The notes under the pieces: model-generated | Database searches by the model: none | What the model was told of the DNA's origin: nothing | The model's input: the letters and a program-made list of their open reading frames with translations, nothing else | Program-made: the position numbers and the translations under genes | In this document: positions 19,398 to 28,893 of the stretch, in pieces | Numbering within the stretch: position 1 is the first letter of the stretch | Layout of the letters: the number at the start of each line of letters is the position of its first letter | Origin: Chloroflexota bacterium | GTDB taxonomy: Bacteria; Chloroflexota; Dehalococcoidia; Bin125 | Length of the DNA: 64,000 nucleotides | Reading direction: 5' to 3' | NCBI GenBank assembly: GCA_009838735.1 | Contig: VXQZ01000038.1 | Span: forward strand, 1 to 64,000

Positions 19398-21455
19398 CTA
19401 CGAATCACACAACTGCTCGGGAAGCATGACTAGTATGTCCGCCACTCCTCCTCCAGCCACCTCAAATTTGCGCGCCTCACCGCGCCTGCCTAGGCCGCCA
19501 TCGTCGCGAACGTAACCGTTACACTCAGTTCCAAGCCGTTCTACACGGAGAATATAAGTTCCGGCATCGGGCACGAGAAATGCAAACGTCCCATCGGGAT
19601 TCGTTTCGCGAGCCCAAGTCACTTGCCGATGGTCCCGAGGGTCTGTCAAATGAACCTTGATTCGGTTAGTAACTTCGCCGCTCGCATTCGCCACTCGACC
19701 GGATATCTTCCACCGCCACCAGTCGTTGTGCAGCACGATTTCGATACTCGGATTCCTGCCTGTAGCAAATCGCAAATGCTCGCCGGCATTGAATGCGCTG
19801 ATACGGCCCTGCGGATCAACGAAGTCGTCCCCATCAATCAGGGTGCCATTCCGATAGTAGAAGCGCCCGACGAACCGCCCTTCCTCAGACATGTCTCCTA
19901 TCAGTACTGACGAGACACCGGTGACAAAGCGAACGATGGCACGGCCAGCATCGTCGGGGCTCACGTCATGTTCGGACCAACAACGGTGTTTAGTCGCGTC
20001 GGCCAACACGTGGTACTGCAGATTGGTCACTGGCGCTCCGTCGAGACGGCGCGCATGTACTGCGACAGGAATCAGGTCCGGCGCCGAGCCCACTTCCTCG
20101 AGCCACTGGTCTACAACCCAGCCCCGGACATTCTCGACAAACGCATCTACCCTGAGTTCGAAGGTCGCCTCAAAAGCGCTCGTCCAGTCGGCGTTGGCCG
20201 AGCCTCCCAAGCGCCGGAAGAACTCAATCACAGATTGTGTTCCATTCGTGATGACCATCTGATGCGTAGCCACGGTGCCTTCTGAGTATGACCATGCAGC
20301 CACGTCCTCGGGCAGTCGCCCGCACCCTGCGGAGCCGAGAAACTCCTCGGCGATTTCCGCGCTCCACAGGTCATTGGGCGGCTTGCCGCGCGCCCCACGA
20401 TCACGCTCCCACTTTTCGTAACTCAGGTGGGCCCATTGCGCTGTTCCCTCCAAAAGCCAAACCGGCAAGCTGTGATGGCCCAATTGCCGCTGAATGATGT
20501 GGAAGTACTCGTGCGGAAGTACGAATGGCGTCCCCTCGCTATCGCGCTGCCACGCCTCGGTCACAATGACCAAATCGTCTGCGACCCAACCAGCGGCGGT
20601 TCCCCAAAGTGTTCGGGCCCACTGCATCTGCCAATCGCGATCAACGTCATCGCCATCGCGGTAGTGGTTGAGCAGGGAATCGAGATCGGCAACGACCAGG
20701 ACGGAGAAATCGGCAAAATCTGCTTCGATGCCGAAGTTCTCGGCAAAGAAGTCCAGCACGCTCCGCATATCGCTGGGGAGTCTGTCTTGGACGCTGAAAG
20801 GCACCTCGCCGAGTAGCACGATGTCAGGCAAAGATCCTGTCGGCTGCAACCAGTTGACCGATCTGCCTACTTTTACCCACAGACCATCTCCGAACATGAG
20901 CTCCGTGACCTTGCCGCCTGATTCAATCGTATGGGGAGCGAAGATCTGCACTTCGTGCGTTGTCGTTGACCAGATGCCAACGCTCTCAGCTGTACGCCCG
21001 ATGCCTCGAACCGCGCGACCGACAGGCGCGTTGTCGGGACCAAGCCAAGCCACGAAGTTCCAACCAGGCTTCAATGTCACAGAGCCCTGCGACGGGCGAC
21101 GAGGACGTTCCCAGTCGACCGTCTGATCGCCGATCAGGCGAAGGCGAAGTCCCATCCCTGGCTTCAACTGGTCAAGCGTCCACATGCTGCGAGGGAGGTT
21201 TGGAGCGGCGAGTCTCCATTGCCGCCATTCCACATCCCAGACCCAGACAACTCCAATCTGGGGAATCGCCTCGAACAGCGCTTCCACCGGCGCGGCATCG
21301 GTGGTCCAGCCGACCAGATTGTCTCCCGGCTGCAACCGAGTGATAAACGTCTCAGGCTTGCCGCTCTGCTCTTCCGCTGCGGCGACAACCAGCCCTGCCG
21401 CGGCGAGTACGGCAAGACCGACAATCAATCCAGATAGCGCAAGGAGCCGATACAT
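19398..21455 (-). CDS. Secreted HEXXH metalloprotease (gluzincin-like), paralogue C
   Basis: 685 residues, the shortest paralogue. The signal peptide and first Trp-rich module are almost identical to paralogue B (GLVVAAAEEQSGKPETF), and a second module follows (NFVAWLG...GLWVKVG). The zinc motif is HEYFH at 315-319, with E336 in WLLEGTAQW. Only one carboxypeptidase-regulatory-like domain (GRVANASGEVTN to PDAGTYILRVE) remains at the C-terminus, against three in A and B. Exported zinc peptidase, substrate unknown. Preceded on the same strand by a heavily decayed LLM remnant. The spacing from the HEXXH to the Glu (about 20 residues) is shorter than in A and B but within the gluzincin range. Confidence 0.8.
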   Translation of the reverse strand: MYRLLALSGLIVGLAVLAAAGLVVAAAEEQSGKPETFITRLQPGDNLVGWTTDAAPVEALFEAIPQIGVVWVWDVEWRQWRLAAPNLPRSMWTLDQLKPGMGLRLRLIGDQTVDWERPRRPSQGSVTLKPGWNFVAWLGPDNAPVGRAVRGIGRTAESVGIWSTTTHEVQIFAPHTIESGGKVTELMFGDGLWVKVGRSVNWLQPTGSLPDIVLLGEVPFSVQDRLPSDMRSVLDFFAENFGIEADFADFSVLVVADLDSLLNHYRDGDDVDRDWQMQWARTLWGTAAGWVADDLVIVTEAWQRDSEGTPFVLPHEYFHIIQRQLGHHSLPVWLLEGTAQWAHLSYEKWERDRGARGKPPNDLWSAEIAEEFLGSAGCGRLPEDVAAWSYSEGTVATHQMVITNGTQSVIEFFRRLGGSANADWTSAFEATFELRVDAFVENVRGWVVDQWLEEVGSAPDLIPVAVHARRLDGAPVTNLQYHVLADATKHRCWSEHDVSPDDAGRAIVRFVTGVSSVLIGDMSEEGRFVGRFYYRNGTLIDGDDFVDPQGRISAFNAGEHLRFATGRNPSIEIVLHNDWWRWKISGRVANASGEVTNRIKVHLTDPRDHRQVTWARETNPDGTFAFLVPDAGTYILRVERLGTECNGYVRDDGGLGRRGEARKFEVAGGGVADILVMLPEQLCDS

Positions 21456-21569
21456 TGCCTACCGCTCCTCCCGCAGATCCAGCGCAGCCAACACTTGGTC
21501 TGACTCTGCAGCGTCGGGGTAGGGGTACTCAATCATGAAGATGTGTCAGCCCACCTCGGGTACTGGTTG

Positions 21570-22130
21570 GTTCGTCACTGGATCGTAGTCCGGTTTCTGG
21601 TTGGGGCCACATCTCCGGCCGCGTTGTCCATGTGACCTCCGAGAACTTCCTGGGCTTGCTCGACAATGGGCTGCACCTTGGCGTCGTCGTCGACGATTGT
21701 GACCAGGCGCTGCTGCGAGACTCAGATTTCCGTGGGTCCGGCCGAGACGTTCGGCGTGGCCATGGAGGACGGAGACTCTGTGCTTGACGTTGCCTTGCGA
21801 GCCGGCCGAGTTGTTACATGTGTCGGCGTACTGCGCGGCGATGCGCATGGTGATTTCGTCGCCGCCGCCGCAAACCAGGATCAACATGTCGTGCGCGGGG
21901 AGGTCTGCTGGGTGACGAAGTGCTCGATACGGAAAGCTCGACCTCGAACGAGAACGCGTTTTGGTCGGCGTCGAACGTGTCCTTGAGTATGTGCAGGCCC
22001 TCTTCGAACTGGCCCAAACGCTCGTGAGTCGAGACGAAGAACATACCGGAATCGGAGAGCTCGCGGTCGCCCGCGGGCCGTGGAAATGGTCGTCGACCCA
22101 GAGCGAGTCGAAGCCTTGTCTCGGTCGGTG
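21570..22130 (-). pseudogene. LLM-class flavin monooxygenase remnant C, multiply broken
   Basis: Pieces of the same LLM gene appear in different minus-strand frames: GFDSLWVDDHFHGP near 22100, then GQFEEGLHILKDTFDADQ near 21980, then MRIAAQYADTCNNSAGSQ near 21830, then IVDDDAK-like sequence near 21690. Compared with remnant B, about 70 codons are missing after the first piece and at least three frameshifts are needed. It is clearly dead. It precedes metalloprotease C as remnants A and B precede theirs. Confidence 0.7.
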
Positions 22131-22488
22131 TTCGAACGATCTGAGTTTGGAAGATGTCGGGATCGATGCGACAGGCAGAGCACCGGTCACGTTCGAACAG
22201 CGGCAGCTCCTGTCTTCGAGGACTCGGTGCATGGCTGTGCTGCGAGCAATCACGACCGGGGGTCCCTATTGCCTTTACACAGTGGACGCTGGAGCAACAG
22301 CGGCCGCAGGATCGCGATTGGCGGACACCAGGAAAATACGCATTCCGTTTCCGGTCCTTAGCAGAAGTAGGGCGTCCTCGAGAACGGTCCTTCATATCTC
22401 TCTATCGCGCCGAAGTCGAAGTCGGCTCGATGAGGACCCAGCAAAGAGCGTGCGGAACATACGTGGCGCCGTCTTCGTCATTGGCAGT
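22131..22488. other. Intergenic stretch before the SH3/propeller lipoprotein
   Basis: The plus-strand frame of the lipoprotein is open through this interval and through remnant C on the other strand, but no signal peptide or homology supports an earlier start. I see no gene of its own here. Confidence 0.4.
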
Positions 22489-24630
22489 ATGAGGCTCGTG
22501 CGCTTGTCCTTCGTGTTGCTTGTTGCCGCCGTGCTTACCGCGTGCGGCGGAGACGAACCAGCGTCGCTGCCGGAGCCGGGAGCTCAGCGGGAGCAGGCGT
22601 CAGAGCTGGTGGTGCGGCAAGCGGCTCAGCAGCATTCCTCGCCTCAGACGACGACACGAAGCGAAAATGCGATCCGCGCAGCCGGGTCGAGAGCCGGGCC
22701 ACCGCCCGAGGGCTTGCGGGGGCAGCACCCGCCAACAAGAACGTCAATCGCCGAGCAAGCAGCGCAAGAACACGAACCGGCGCCCGCCGAGATGACCGCC
22801 GCATCGGACCAGTTGGCTGTCGAGCCGGAACCTGAGGAATCGCCTGGGGATCTCACCGATGCACGGGCGACGATCGTGGAAGATGCCCACGTGCGCGCGC
22901 GACCCGGTTTGATCTGGCCGGTGATCGATCGGTTGGAGTCCGGAGCCTCGGTCGCGGTCCGGCATCATGCGGGCGGGTTCTACCGGGTGTTCTATGGCGA
23001 CGGCAGCGGGGGATGGATCCGGAGCAACAAGGCTGAGCTGAGCGACATTGAAGTCTGGGAACTCCGGGAACAGCCAGCGCCGCCCCTCGTCGCGGAATGG
23101 AAGGGGGAGCGCTACGGAGTCATGGGGCAGTCAGCGGACGGAGCCGAGTTGCGCCTGCTGATCTTGGATGAGGAGTATCCAGAGATCGTGGGCGCGCCGA
23201 TCGGTGAGAGCACGCTGTTGGCCAGGGACATCGTGCTGGACGACCTGCCCGTGCTGATCGGGGATGAGACGATCGTGTTCCCCGGCAACGATTTCCGGGC
23301 GGGGCAAGGCAGGATTCTACCCAGGGCAAATGAGTGGATGTGGCTGCCGTGGGGTTGGCTGCTGGCGCACAACGAAGAGCACATCTGGCAGTGGCGTCCC
23401 GAGGCGAGCGAGCTGCAGTTCATTCGCCGTCCGCAGGGCCCTGCCTGGCTTTCACCCGACGGAACACGAGTGGCGATCTTCCGGTGCAGGCGGGCGCCAG
23501 AACCGTGCTTTCCGCACGAAGACTTGACGTTCGTGCACCTCGACGGCACGACGCCGACATCGCTGCAAGCCCTCCTGACGAAGGCATATGGTGCCGACCG
23601 AACGAATGCTGGCTTCCAAACCGTCGACACCTGGAACCACGTGACCTGGCTCGGCGGCGGCAGGATCGCCTTGCTCTCGTCTGTCACGGGGAATGATGCC
23701 ATTGGCCAGACGGCCGTCTTCTTCGACGCCGCTGATGCGAAGCTGATTCCCTTCGGAAACGCGGAAGACGTTGAAGGCCGCGCCTGCTTGGTGCATCCAC
23801 CGGATATCGATCATTGGCAACGACCACTACTGGATGTAGGCGAAGTTCTGATCGGCCGCGGAAGCTGTTGGGACGACGACCAGGTGAGCGTGCAGGGATA
23901 TCTGCTGTTCGACCTGAATACGAACAGATACCGCCTGGTTGAAGCTGCCTATGGATATGAGTCGGAGTCGGGCGAAGAGGTCATCCGCTCGGCCGAAGGA
24001 GGTGAGGCGTTGGATAGGTACCTCGACATCCATTGGTCACCCTCTCGCAGTCGTGCCTTGGTGTTCGACTTCTGGGCTGATGCCATGTGGACTTACGACG
24101 GCGACGAGCAGCGCCTGAATCCCGTCCAAGATGCCACTGGCGAGATGAGCCCATTGGCGCTAGAAGCGTTCACTATGACTCGGGACGTGTATTGGCATAG
24201 CGACGATGCCGCCATGGTCCTATCGCGATGGAGTTTCAGCAAGACGGAGGGCGCGATGCTTCTTGACACTGCATCCAACGTGGGGCATCCGCTGCAACGT
24301 GACTGGATCAGCAACTGGGCTTGCCTGCCGATCGCGGAATGGAGCCCGAATGGCGAACTGTTCCAGACGACCTTCGCCAAGTACCCCTCCGACGGAGTCG
24401 GCGCCTCCGACAGTGCCGACTGGCACTGGGTTGACGGTACCGCCCGAATCCGAAACGCGACGTGGCAACACAACATCAGCTTCAGCGACGGCTCGCTGGT
24501 TAGCGCCTTACGGGGGATTGGCGGCGGGTCGTATAGCGCTCCGCACCACGTGGGCGCGTGGTCGCCGGACGGCCGGTGGTTCGCCCTGGGCGGACACCAA
24601 CAGTTCCACCGATGTGACAGGGGCTGGTGA
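22489..24630 (+). CDS. Lipoprotein with SH3-like domain and propeller-like C-terminus
   Basis: 713 residues from the ATG at 22489, chosen because MRLVRLSFVLLVAAVLTACGG is a lipoprotein signal with lipobox (LTAC). Residues 25-125 are a Pro/Glu/Ala-rich spacer like that of the RCC1 lipoprotein. About residues 126-185 (ATIVEDAHVRARPG to GGWIRSNKAEL) fit a bacterial SH3 domain, commonly wall- or peptide-binding. The remainder has repeated W/D-rich strands (AWLSPDGTRVAIF, HWSPSRSRALVFDFW, AEWSPNGELF, AWSPDGRWFALGG), the look of a WD40/TolB-like beta-propeller. Likely a surface-exposed lipoprotein of unknown role. The protein ends right after a propeller strand, so the 3' end may be eroded. Confidence 0.75.
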   Translation: MRLVRLSFVLLVAAVLTACGGDEPASLPEPGAQREQASELVVRQAAQQHSSPQTTTRSENAIRAAGSRAGPPPEGLRGQHPPTRTSIAEQAAQEHEPAPAEMTAASDQLAVEPEPEESPGDLTDARATIVEDAHVRARPGLIWPVIDRLESGASVAVRHHAGGFYRVFYGDGSGGWIRSNKAELSDIEVWELREQPAPPLVAEWKGERYGVMGQSADGAELRLLILDEEYPEIVGAPIGESTLLARDIVLDDLPVLIGDETIVFPGNDFRAGQGRILPRANEWMWLPWGWLLAHNEEHIWQWRPEASELQFIRRPQGPAWLSPDGTRVAIFRCRRAPEPCFPHEDLTFVHLDGTTPTSLQALLTKAYGADRTNAGFQTVDTWNHVTWLGGGRIALLSSVTGNDAIGQTAVFFDAADAKLIPFGNAEDVEGRACLVHPPDIDHWQRPLLDVGEVLIGRGSCWDDDQVSVQGYLLFDLNTNRYRLVEAAYGYESESGEEVIRSAEGGEALDRYLDIHWSPSRSRALVFDFWADAMWTYDGDEQRLNPVQDATGEMSPLALEAFTMTRDVYWHSDDAAMVLSRWSFSKTEGAMLLDTASNVGHPLQRDWISNWACLPIAEWSPNGELFQTTFAKYPSDGVGASDSADWHWVDGTARIRNATWQHNISFSDGSLVSALRGIGGGSYSAPHHVGAWSPDGRWFALGGHQQFHRCDRGW

Positions 24631-25047
24631 CGCTCGCTGGAGGAGCCCTGACTCGGCTGCGCCGAGTCTGTCCGTCCCGATAGAGGACTGCCGATGGCAA
24701 CTGCTCCACCTCCCCTGCAATGTTGGAAGACGTGGGCGGGCTCCCTGCTGGAGGATGCAAGTGCTTGGTAGGTGGGTCGGCTGCAGAGGACGATGGCATA
24801 TGAAGCGTGTTGGAAGCCGATGACGGCTCGATCCGACACTACCTTCTCGATCGCAACTGGCAGAGCATCAAAGCGCGACGGCCCACTCGAAAGTTCGCAG
24901 TTCGGTACACGACGGCCCACCAAACTTCCTAAAAGCAAGAACCTTCGAGTTGACGCTTCCGCTGGACCTGTGAGACATGGCCCACGGTCGCTCGCTAGCG
25001 AACTACCGATTGGTCACTCTCGGTCTCCAACGGGGAGGGCTTCGAGA
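24631..25047. other. Intergenic stretch, possibly eroded 3' end of the lipoprotein gene
   Basis: About 24820-24900, in another plus frame, encodes VLEADDGSIRHYLLDRNWQ, which resembles another propeller strand. This suggests the lipoprotein once extended further and was cut by frameshift. The rest is unremarkable. Confidence 0.3.
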
Positions 25048-25239
25048 CTCTTCTCAACGTTCATGGCGATGAACGTCACGACCGACGCAATCCAGGTCTG
25101 TGGCGGGGTTGGGTTCATGAGAGAACTCCCGCTGGAAGAGTGGATGCGAGACGCCAAGATCTTCCAGATCTTCGAAGGCGCCAATCAGATCCAGCGCATG
25201 GCCATCGCCCGCAACATCCAGAATCGGTACTTCGCCTAG
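25048..25239 (+). pseudogene. Acyl-CoA dehydrogenase C-terminal fragment
   Basis: 63 codons match the last helices of acyl-CoA dehydrogenases: FSTFMAMNVTTDAIQVCGG, VGFMRELPLEEWMRDAKI, FEGANQIQRMAIAR, then a normal stop. The upstream part of the enzyme, including the FAD and substrate domains, is absent, and the preceding frame is unrelated. A truncated relic left by a deletion or recombination. Confidence 0.8.
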
Positions 25240-25417
25240 GCCTCCTCAGTTCCGCTCGAAAACACCAACAGTTCCTTCCACAGAACAGGCGTGACGTCCG
25301 CGCCTGGGCCGATGACGGGTGGATTACACCACTGGCACTTGACTTAATCGAACGTGCATTCGCATAATCAAAGATATCAAAGTCGTACACACATTCTGTG
25401 TTGCAAGGAGTAACCCG

Positions 25418-27463
25418 ATGCCTGTGCTCGCCCATGAACCGCCGTTGATCGACGACGAACCGCGGTCGCCAATCTCAGCCACGACGTTGTCCGAGGCAGA
25501 CCTCAATCAGATCCTCGATCAGCTCGGCGGCAGTCGCGTTTCCCTGGATCGTGCCAGGGGAACGCCAGGCCGATTCGCTGCGTTGTACCAGCGCATACGT
25601 CACCGAGAGGCGCACCTGTACAACTCCAGCGAAGTCGACCCGGCATTTCCCGCCCCCTACCTCAAGGCGACGCCATGGCAGACTGACTTGCTTCGGCGGA
25701 CCTGGTCGCAACTACGACAGCGTCTGACCGAGCACCCGCTTCGTGTACACGTCGAGCCTCCAGACGACTCACCTTCCGCTCGTCAGGCCGCGGATAACCT
25801 GGAGCATGTCCTCGAGCAGGGATTGCGTCAGATCGAAGAGCGTTCGCATCTCTCGCTCCAGGCCGATCTCGGATACGGTCAAGTCTGTCTCTGTTTCGGC
25901 GTCCTGCACTGGCAACGGGCGGCCGATCGACTGCCGCCGCTTCCGGCCAGAGAACAGCGCGGATCGCGCCCTGAGGATCCGGATGAGCGGCGCCGGTTTC
26001 GTCGGGCGCGATCAGAGGACGGCCCGGCGCTGCCCTGGATCGAGACCGAAGCCAGCCGCCGTGACCGTGATCGGCAGCGCCAGGCAGCGGCCGGATTTCC
26101 CTGGGATGTTGAGGTGATCCGCCCCGACCAGTTCGCCTTCGTCGAAGACCACGGATCGGGCAACGGGCTCGGACTGGCGGTCGTGTTGCGCGAGGTTGGA
26201 CTGAGCGAATATCGCGATCGTTTGCGCGAACAGGACCGGCTACAGCTGAGAATGACTGCCATCGCCGGTGAGCGTTCACTGGGAATCTCACGGACCGTTG
26301 ATGTTCCGGGTGTGGAAGATCCATCTGGCGTCGGCTGGGGAGACCGAGTACGGGTCGCGTCGGTCTGGACCCGCACCGAGTATTACGAACTCGCGGCATT
26401 GGACACTGCAGGCGTTCACAGCGGCCGGGGTGCGGACGGCAACCTGCGGCACGAGTGGACGTTGATCAAGTCGCACTCGCATCCGTACGAGATGCCGCCG
26501 TTTGCCATCGCCGAGGCCGACACCAACGATCACCCCGACATGACATTTCGCTGGGAACCTACCCTGGAGGGGATCTACCGGGCCAAGCCCGGTTATGACT
26601 ATGAACGATCGCTCGGCCGCTACCTGGCGGAACAGACGGTTGTTCCGTTGTATTGGATTCAGCTCCCTGACGGCACCTACCAGACCGATGATGACGGCAG
26701 CCGGATGGAAGTACCTCTCGATTCGGCTGAGGTTCGGACATTGCCCGCCGGAGCATCGTTGCATCGGGTCGAGTTTCGCGTCGATCCCGCCTTCGTCGAG
26801 TTCCTGCGCATGTCGCACGACGAGTTGGTTGCGGCCGCGCCGGACTCAGGTTCGGTCGAACGCGGTGAGATTGGACCGAACACCCAGCCGCACACGCTGA
26901 ACCTGCTGCTCGGCTCGCGCAATCTCCAGGTACAGCAACTCAAACGGGCGCAGACCAGAGCCGTCCGCGTCATGCTGCGCAACATGGCGCTGGTCATGGC
27001 CAAGCCGCTCGCCGACGGCGGATTCGGCGCGCCGATCTGGGTGTTCGCCAAGGGCAAGAACCGCGGACTCAAGCGCCGCGAGACCGTCTGCGTCGAGCCG
27101 TCGGTGATTCCGTCGTTGGATATCGATGTGTGGATTGACCCGTACTCGGCGGCCCAACGTATAGCCGTCCAGGAGCATGGCCGGGCACGGCTCACCGACC
27201 CGCTCGATCCGTTGGACCAGCGGGCCTATCTGGAGCAGTACATCGGCGAGGAGCATGCCGAGCAGGTCCTGTCACGTCATCGACAGTGGCGAATGGAGCA
27301 GGCGCGTTTTGAGCGGGAGCTTCGCAGAGTTCGCGGCGATGCCGAGTCGCAGCCTGATGTCGAAGCTCGGACCGATGTTCCGGCATCAACCAGCCTGAAG
27401 GGTCACCTGACCCCACTGGGCCGGCTGACTGCCGTGGACGACGAGCGCACTGTCAACCCATAA
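25418..27463 (+). CDS. Phage portal-like protein
   Basis: 681 residues. The start at 25418 has an AAGGAG site 8 bases upstream. Soluble, Arg/Glu-rich and without signal peptide. Features that suggest a tailed-phage portal are a long helical N-terminal part (YQRIRHREAHLYNS), a beta segment around DVEVIRPDQFAFVED, a later stretch YLAEQTVVPLYWIQLPDG, and a C-terminal helical region (NLLLGSRNLQVQQLKRAQTR). The identification is by overall look and is not certain. No terminase, capsid or tail gene lies nearby. The only companion is the zinc-ribbon gene 33 bases downstream. It could be a domesticated phage gene or an island fragment. Confidence 0.5.
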   Translation: MPVLAHEPPLIDDEPRSPISATTLSEADLNQILDQLGGSRVSLDRARGTPGRFAALYQRIRHREAHLYNSSEVDPAFPAPYLKATPWQTDLLRRTWSQLRQRLTEHPLRVHVEPPDDSPSARQAADNLEHVLEQGLRQIEERSHLSLQADLGYGQVCLCFGVLHWQRAADRLPPLPAREQRGSRPEDPDERRRFRRARSEDGPALPWIETEASRRDRDRQRQAAAGFPWDVEVIRPDQFAFVEDHGSGNGLGLAVVLREVGLSEYRDRLREQDRLQLRMTAIAGERSLGISRTVDVPGVEDPSGVGWGDRVRVASVWTRTEYYELAALDTAGVHSGRGADGNLRHEWTLIKSHSHPYEMPPFAIAEADTNDHPDMTFRWEPTLEGIYRAKPGYDYERSLGRYLAEQTVVPLYWIQLPDGTYQTDDDGSRMEVPLDSAEVRTLPAGASLHRVEFRVDPAFVEFLRMSHDELVAAAPDSGSVERGEIGPNTQPHTLNLLLGSRNLQVQQLKRAQTRAVRVMLRNMALVMAKPLADGGFGAPIWVFAKGKNRGLKRRETVCVEPSVIPSLDIDVWIDPYSAAQRIAVQEHGRARLTDPLDPLDQRAYLEQYIGEEHAEQVLSRHRQWRMEQARFERELRRVRGDAESQPDVEARTDVPASTSLKGHLTPLGRLTAVDDERTVNP

Positions 27464-27496
27464 CTCAGAAGATGTCGCAGTAGGCAGGAGAAGCCG

Positions 27497-27667
27497 ATGG
27501 GCCGAGAACACGAGATCCGCTGCACCAACCAGGACTGTCCCAGCCGCAAGCATCGCGAGCGCGGAGCGCTCGCCTGCCGGGTAGAGGAACACGCCAACCA
27601 CGTCACTGTGGTCTGGAAGTGCCGTCGCTGCAAGCGCGGTCAGCGCACTCCGCTGCCAAAGTGGTGA
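27497..27667 (+). CDS. Small four-cysteine zinc-ribbon protein
   Basis: 56 residues. The pattern C-x4-C ... C-x2-C (RCTNQDCPSRK and WKCRRCKRGQ) predicts a single zinc ribbon. It resembles in size and layout the small Com-type zinc proteins of phages, but is too short for a firm family call. It follows the portal-like gene by 33 bases and probably shares its transcript. It ends 37 bases before the convergent recF. Confidence 0.6.
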   Translation: MGREHEIRCTNQDCPSRKHRERGALACRVEEHANHVTVVWKCRRCKRGQRTPLPKW

Positions 27668-27704
27668 GCGGTCGGCGCACAGCCCGGTTCGTCTGAGCCC
27701 CTGA

Positions 27705-28871
27705 TCAGGGCGCAAACTCCCCGTCGGATGGCGCGTCCCCGCTAGCGAGCAGCGCGCCGTCAACGATCGCGTAGGAGGCAGTCAGGTCGGATTGGGCAAA
27801 GGGCACGGAGGCGGGATCGGCGGTGGTCAGGATGACCTGCTCGACCGCCGAGACCGCCTCGGCCGTTCTGGTTCGTCGAGGCGGGTCGAGCTCGCTGAAC
27901 ACGTCATCGAGCAGCAGGATCGCTGAGTCGGCGGAGCGGGCAGCAAGGAAGTCAGCCTCCGCCAGACGCATACTGAGTGCGGCGACACGCTGTTGCGCGC
28001 GCGAGGCGAAGTTCGCCGCCGGTCGTCCGTCGAGATCGATCAGTAACTCGTCTCGGTGGGGCCCGACAGAGGTCGTACCACGCGCCAGGTCACGCCGGCG
28101 CGACTCTTGCAAGGTCTGCGCATTGGCCGGCGAGTACGACAGGCCCAGGACCTCAGCCGGATCGTCGGGCGAGCGCAGGGCCAGGTGCCGATCGGCCGCG
28201 AACGTTGAGAGTGAGGCCGCTGCTTCGGCGCGAGACTCCCAAATCGGCGTCGCCGACGCTTCCAGCAACTCGTCCCATTGCTGCAGCTCCGACTCAGCGG
28301 CTCGACCTTCAACGATGCGTTTGAGCAGAGCATTGCGCTGGGTCAACGCGCGTTGATAGCGGCTCAGGTTGCTGGCGTGCGGGCGCTGAAGCTGTCCGAC
28401 CGCCACGTCCAGGTAGCGACGACGAATTGCGGACGAACCAGTCAGCAGTTCGAGGTCGAGGGTCGTGAATTGCACGGCGCGAATCGATCCGAGCGCATCG
28501 GACGCCCGCTTCGCGACGCCGTTGACTCGAATCCGCTTGCTTGTCAGCGGAGCGCCGGAGCGCTGTCGGGCGGCCCCGGCGCCACCGCCCGTCCGCGCGG
28601 TCAGCGCGACCTCGACCTGCACGGGTTCGGAGTCAGCCAGGGCGGCGCCGGCGATTCGCATCACCTGCGGTGTCTCGATGTTCCAGCGAATCAGTTCGCC
28701 CTCAGTCTGCGCGCGCGTCGAGCGCAGCGAGGCGAGCATGTAGGCCGCTTCAATCAAGTTGGATTTCCCCGCGGCATTGGCTCCGCTGATCAGGGTGATC
28801 CCGGGCCGCAGATCCAGATCGAGCTCGGCCCAGGAGCGAAAGTTGGAGAGTTGCAGACGGGTCAGATGCAC
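27705..28871 (-). CDS. recF: DNA replication and repair protein RecF
   Basis: 388 residues, normal for RecF. This SMC-like ATPase loads RecA at gapped DNA with RecO and RecR. The N-terminus LTRLQLSNFRSWAELDL leads into Walker A GANAAGKSN (30-38). The QFTTLDLELLTGSSAIRRRYLD region, the signature-like TSVGPHRDEL segment, and Walker B SAILLLDDVFSELD are all in place. It is not beside dnaA, dnaN or gyrB as in many genomes. A possible small gene (28894-29181) lies 22 bases upstream on the same strand. Confidence 0.93.
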   Translation of the reverse strand: MHLTRLQLSNFRSWAELDLDLRPGITLISGANAAGKSNLIEAAYMLASLRSTRAQTEGELIRWNIETPQVMRIAGAALADSEPVQVEVALTARTGGGAGAARQRSGAPLTSKRIRVNGVAKRASDALGSIRAVQFTTLDLELLTGSSAIRRRYLDVAVGQLQRPHASNLSRYQRALTQRNALLKRIVEGRAAESELQQWDELLEASATPIWESRAEAAASLSTFAADRHLALRSPDDPAEVLGLSYSPANAQTLQESRRRDLARGTTSVGPHRDELLIDLDGRPAANFASRAQQRVAALSMRLAEADFLAARSADSAILLLDDVFSELDPPRRTRTAEAVSAVEQVILTTADPASVPFAQSDLTASYAIVDGALLASGDAPSDGEFAP

Positions 28872-28893
28872 ACGTCGGAGTGTATGGGGCGAG

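Noticed and set aside
22489-24630. A start at 21961 for the SH3/propeller lipoprotein
   Set aside because: The upstream frame runs antisense through LLM remnant C with no protein-like sequence; the lipoprotein signal starts at 22489.
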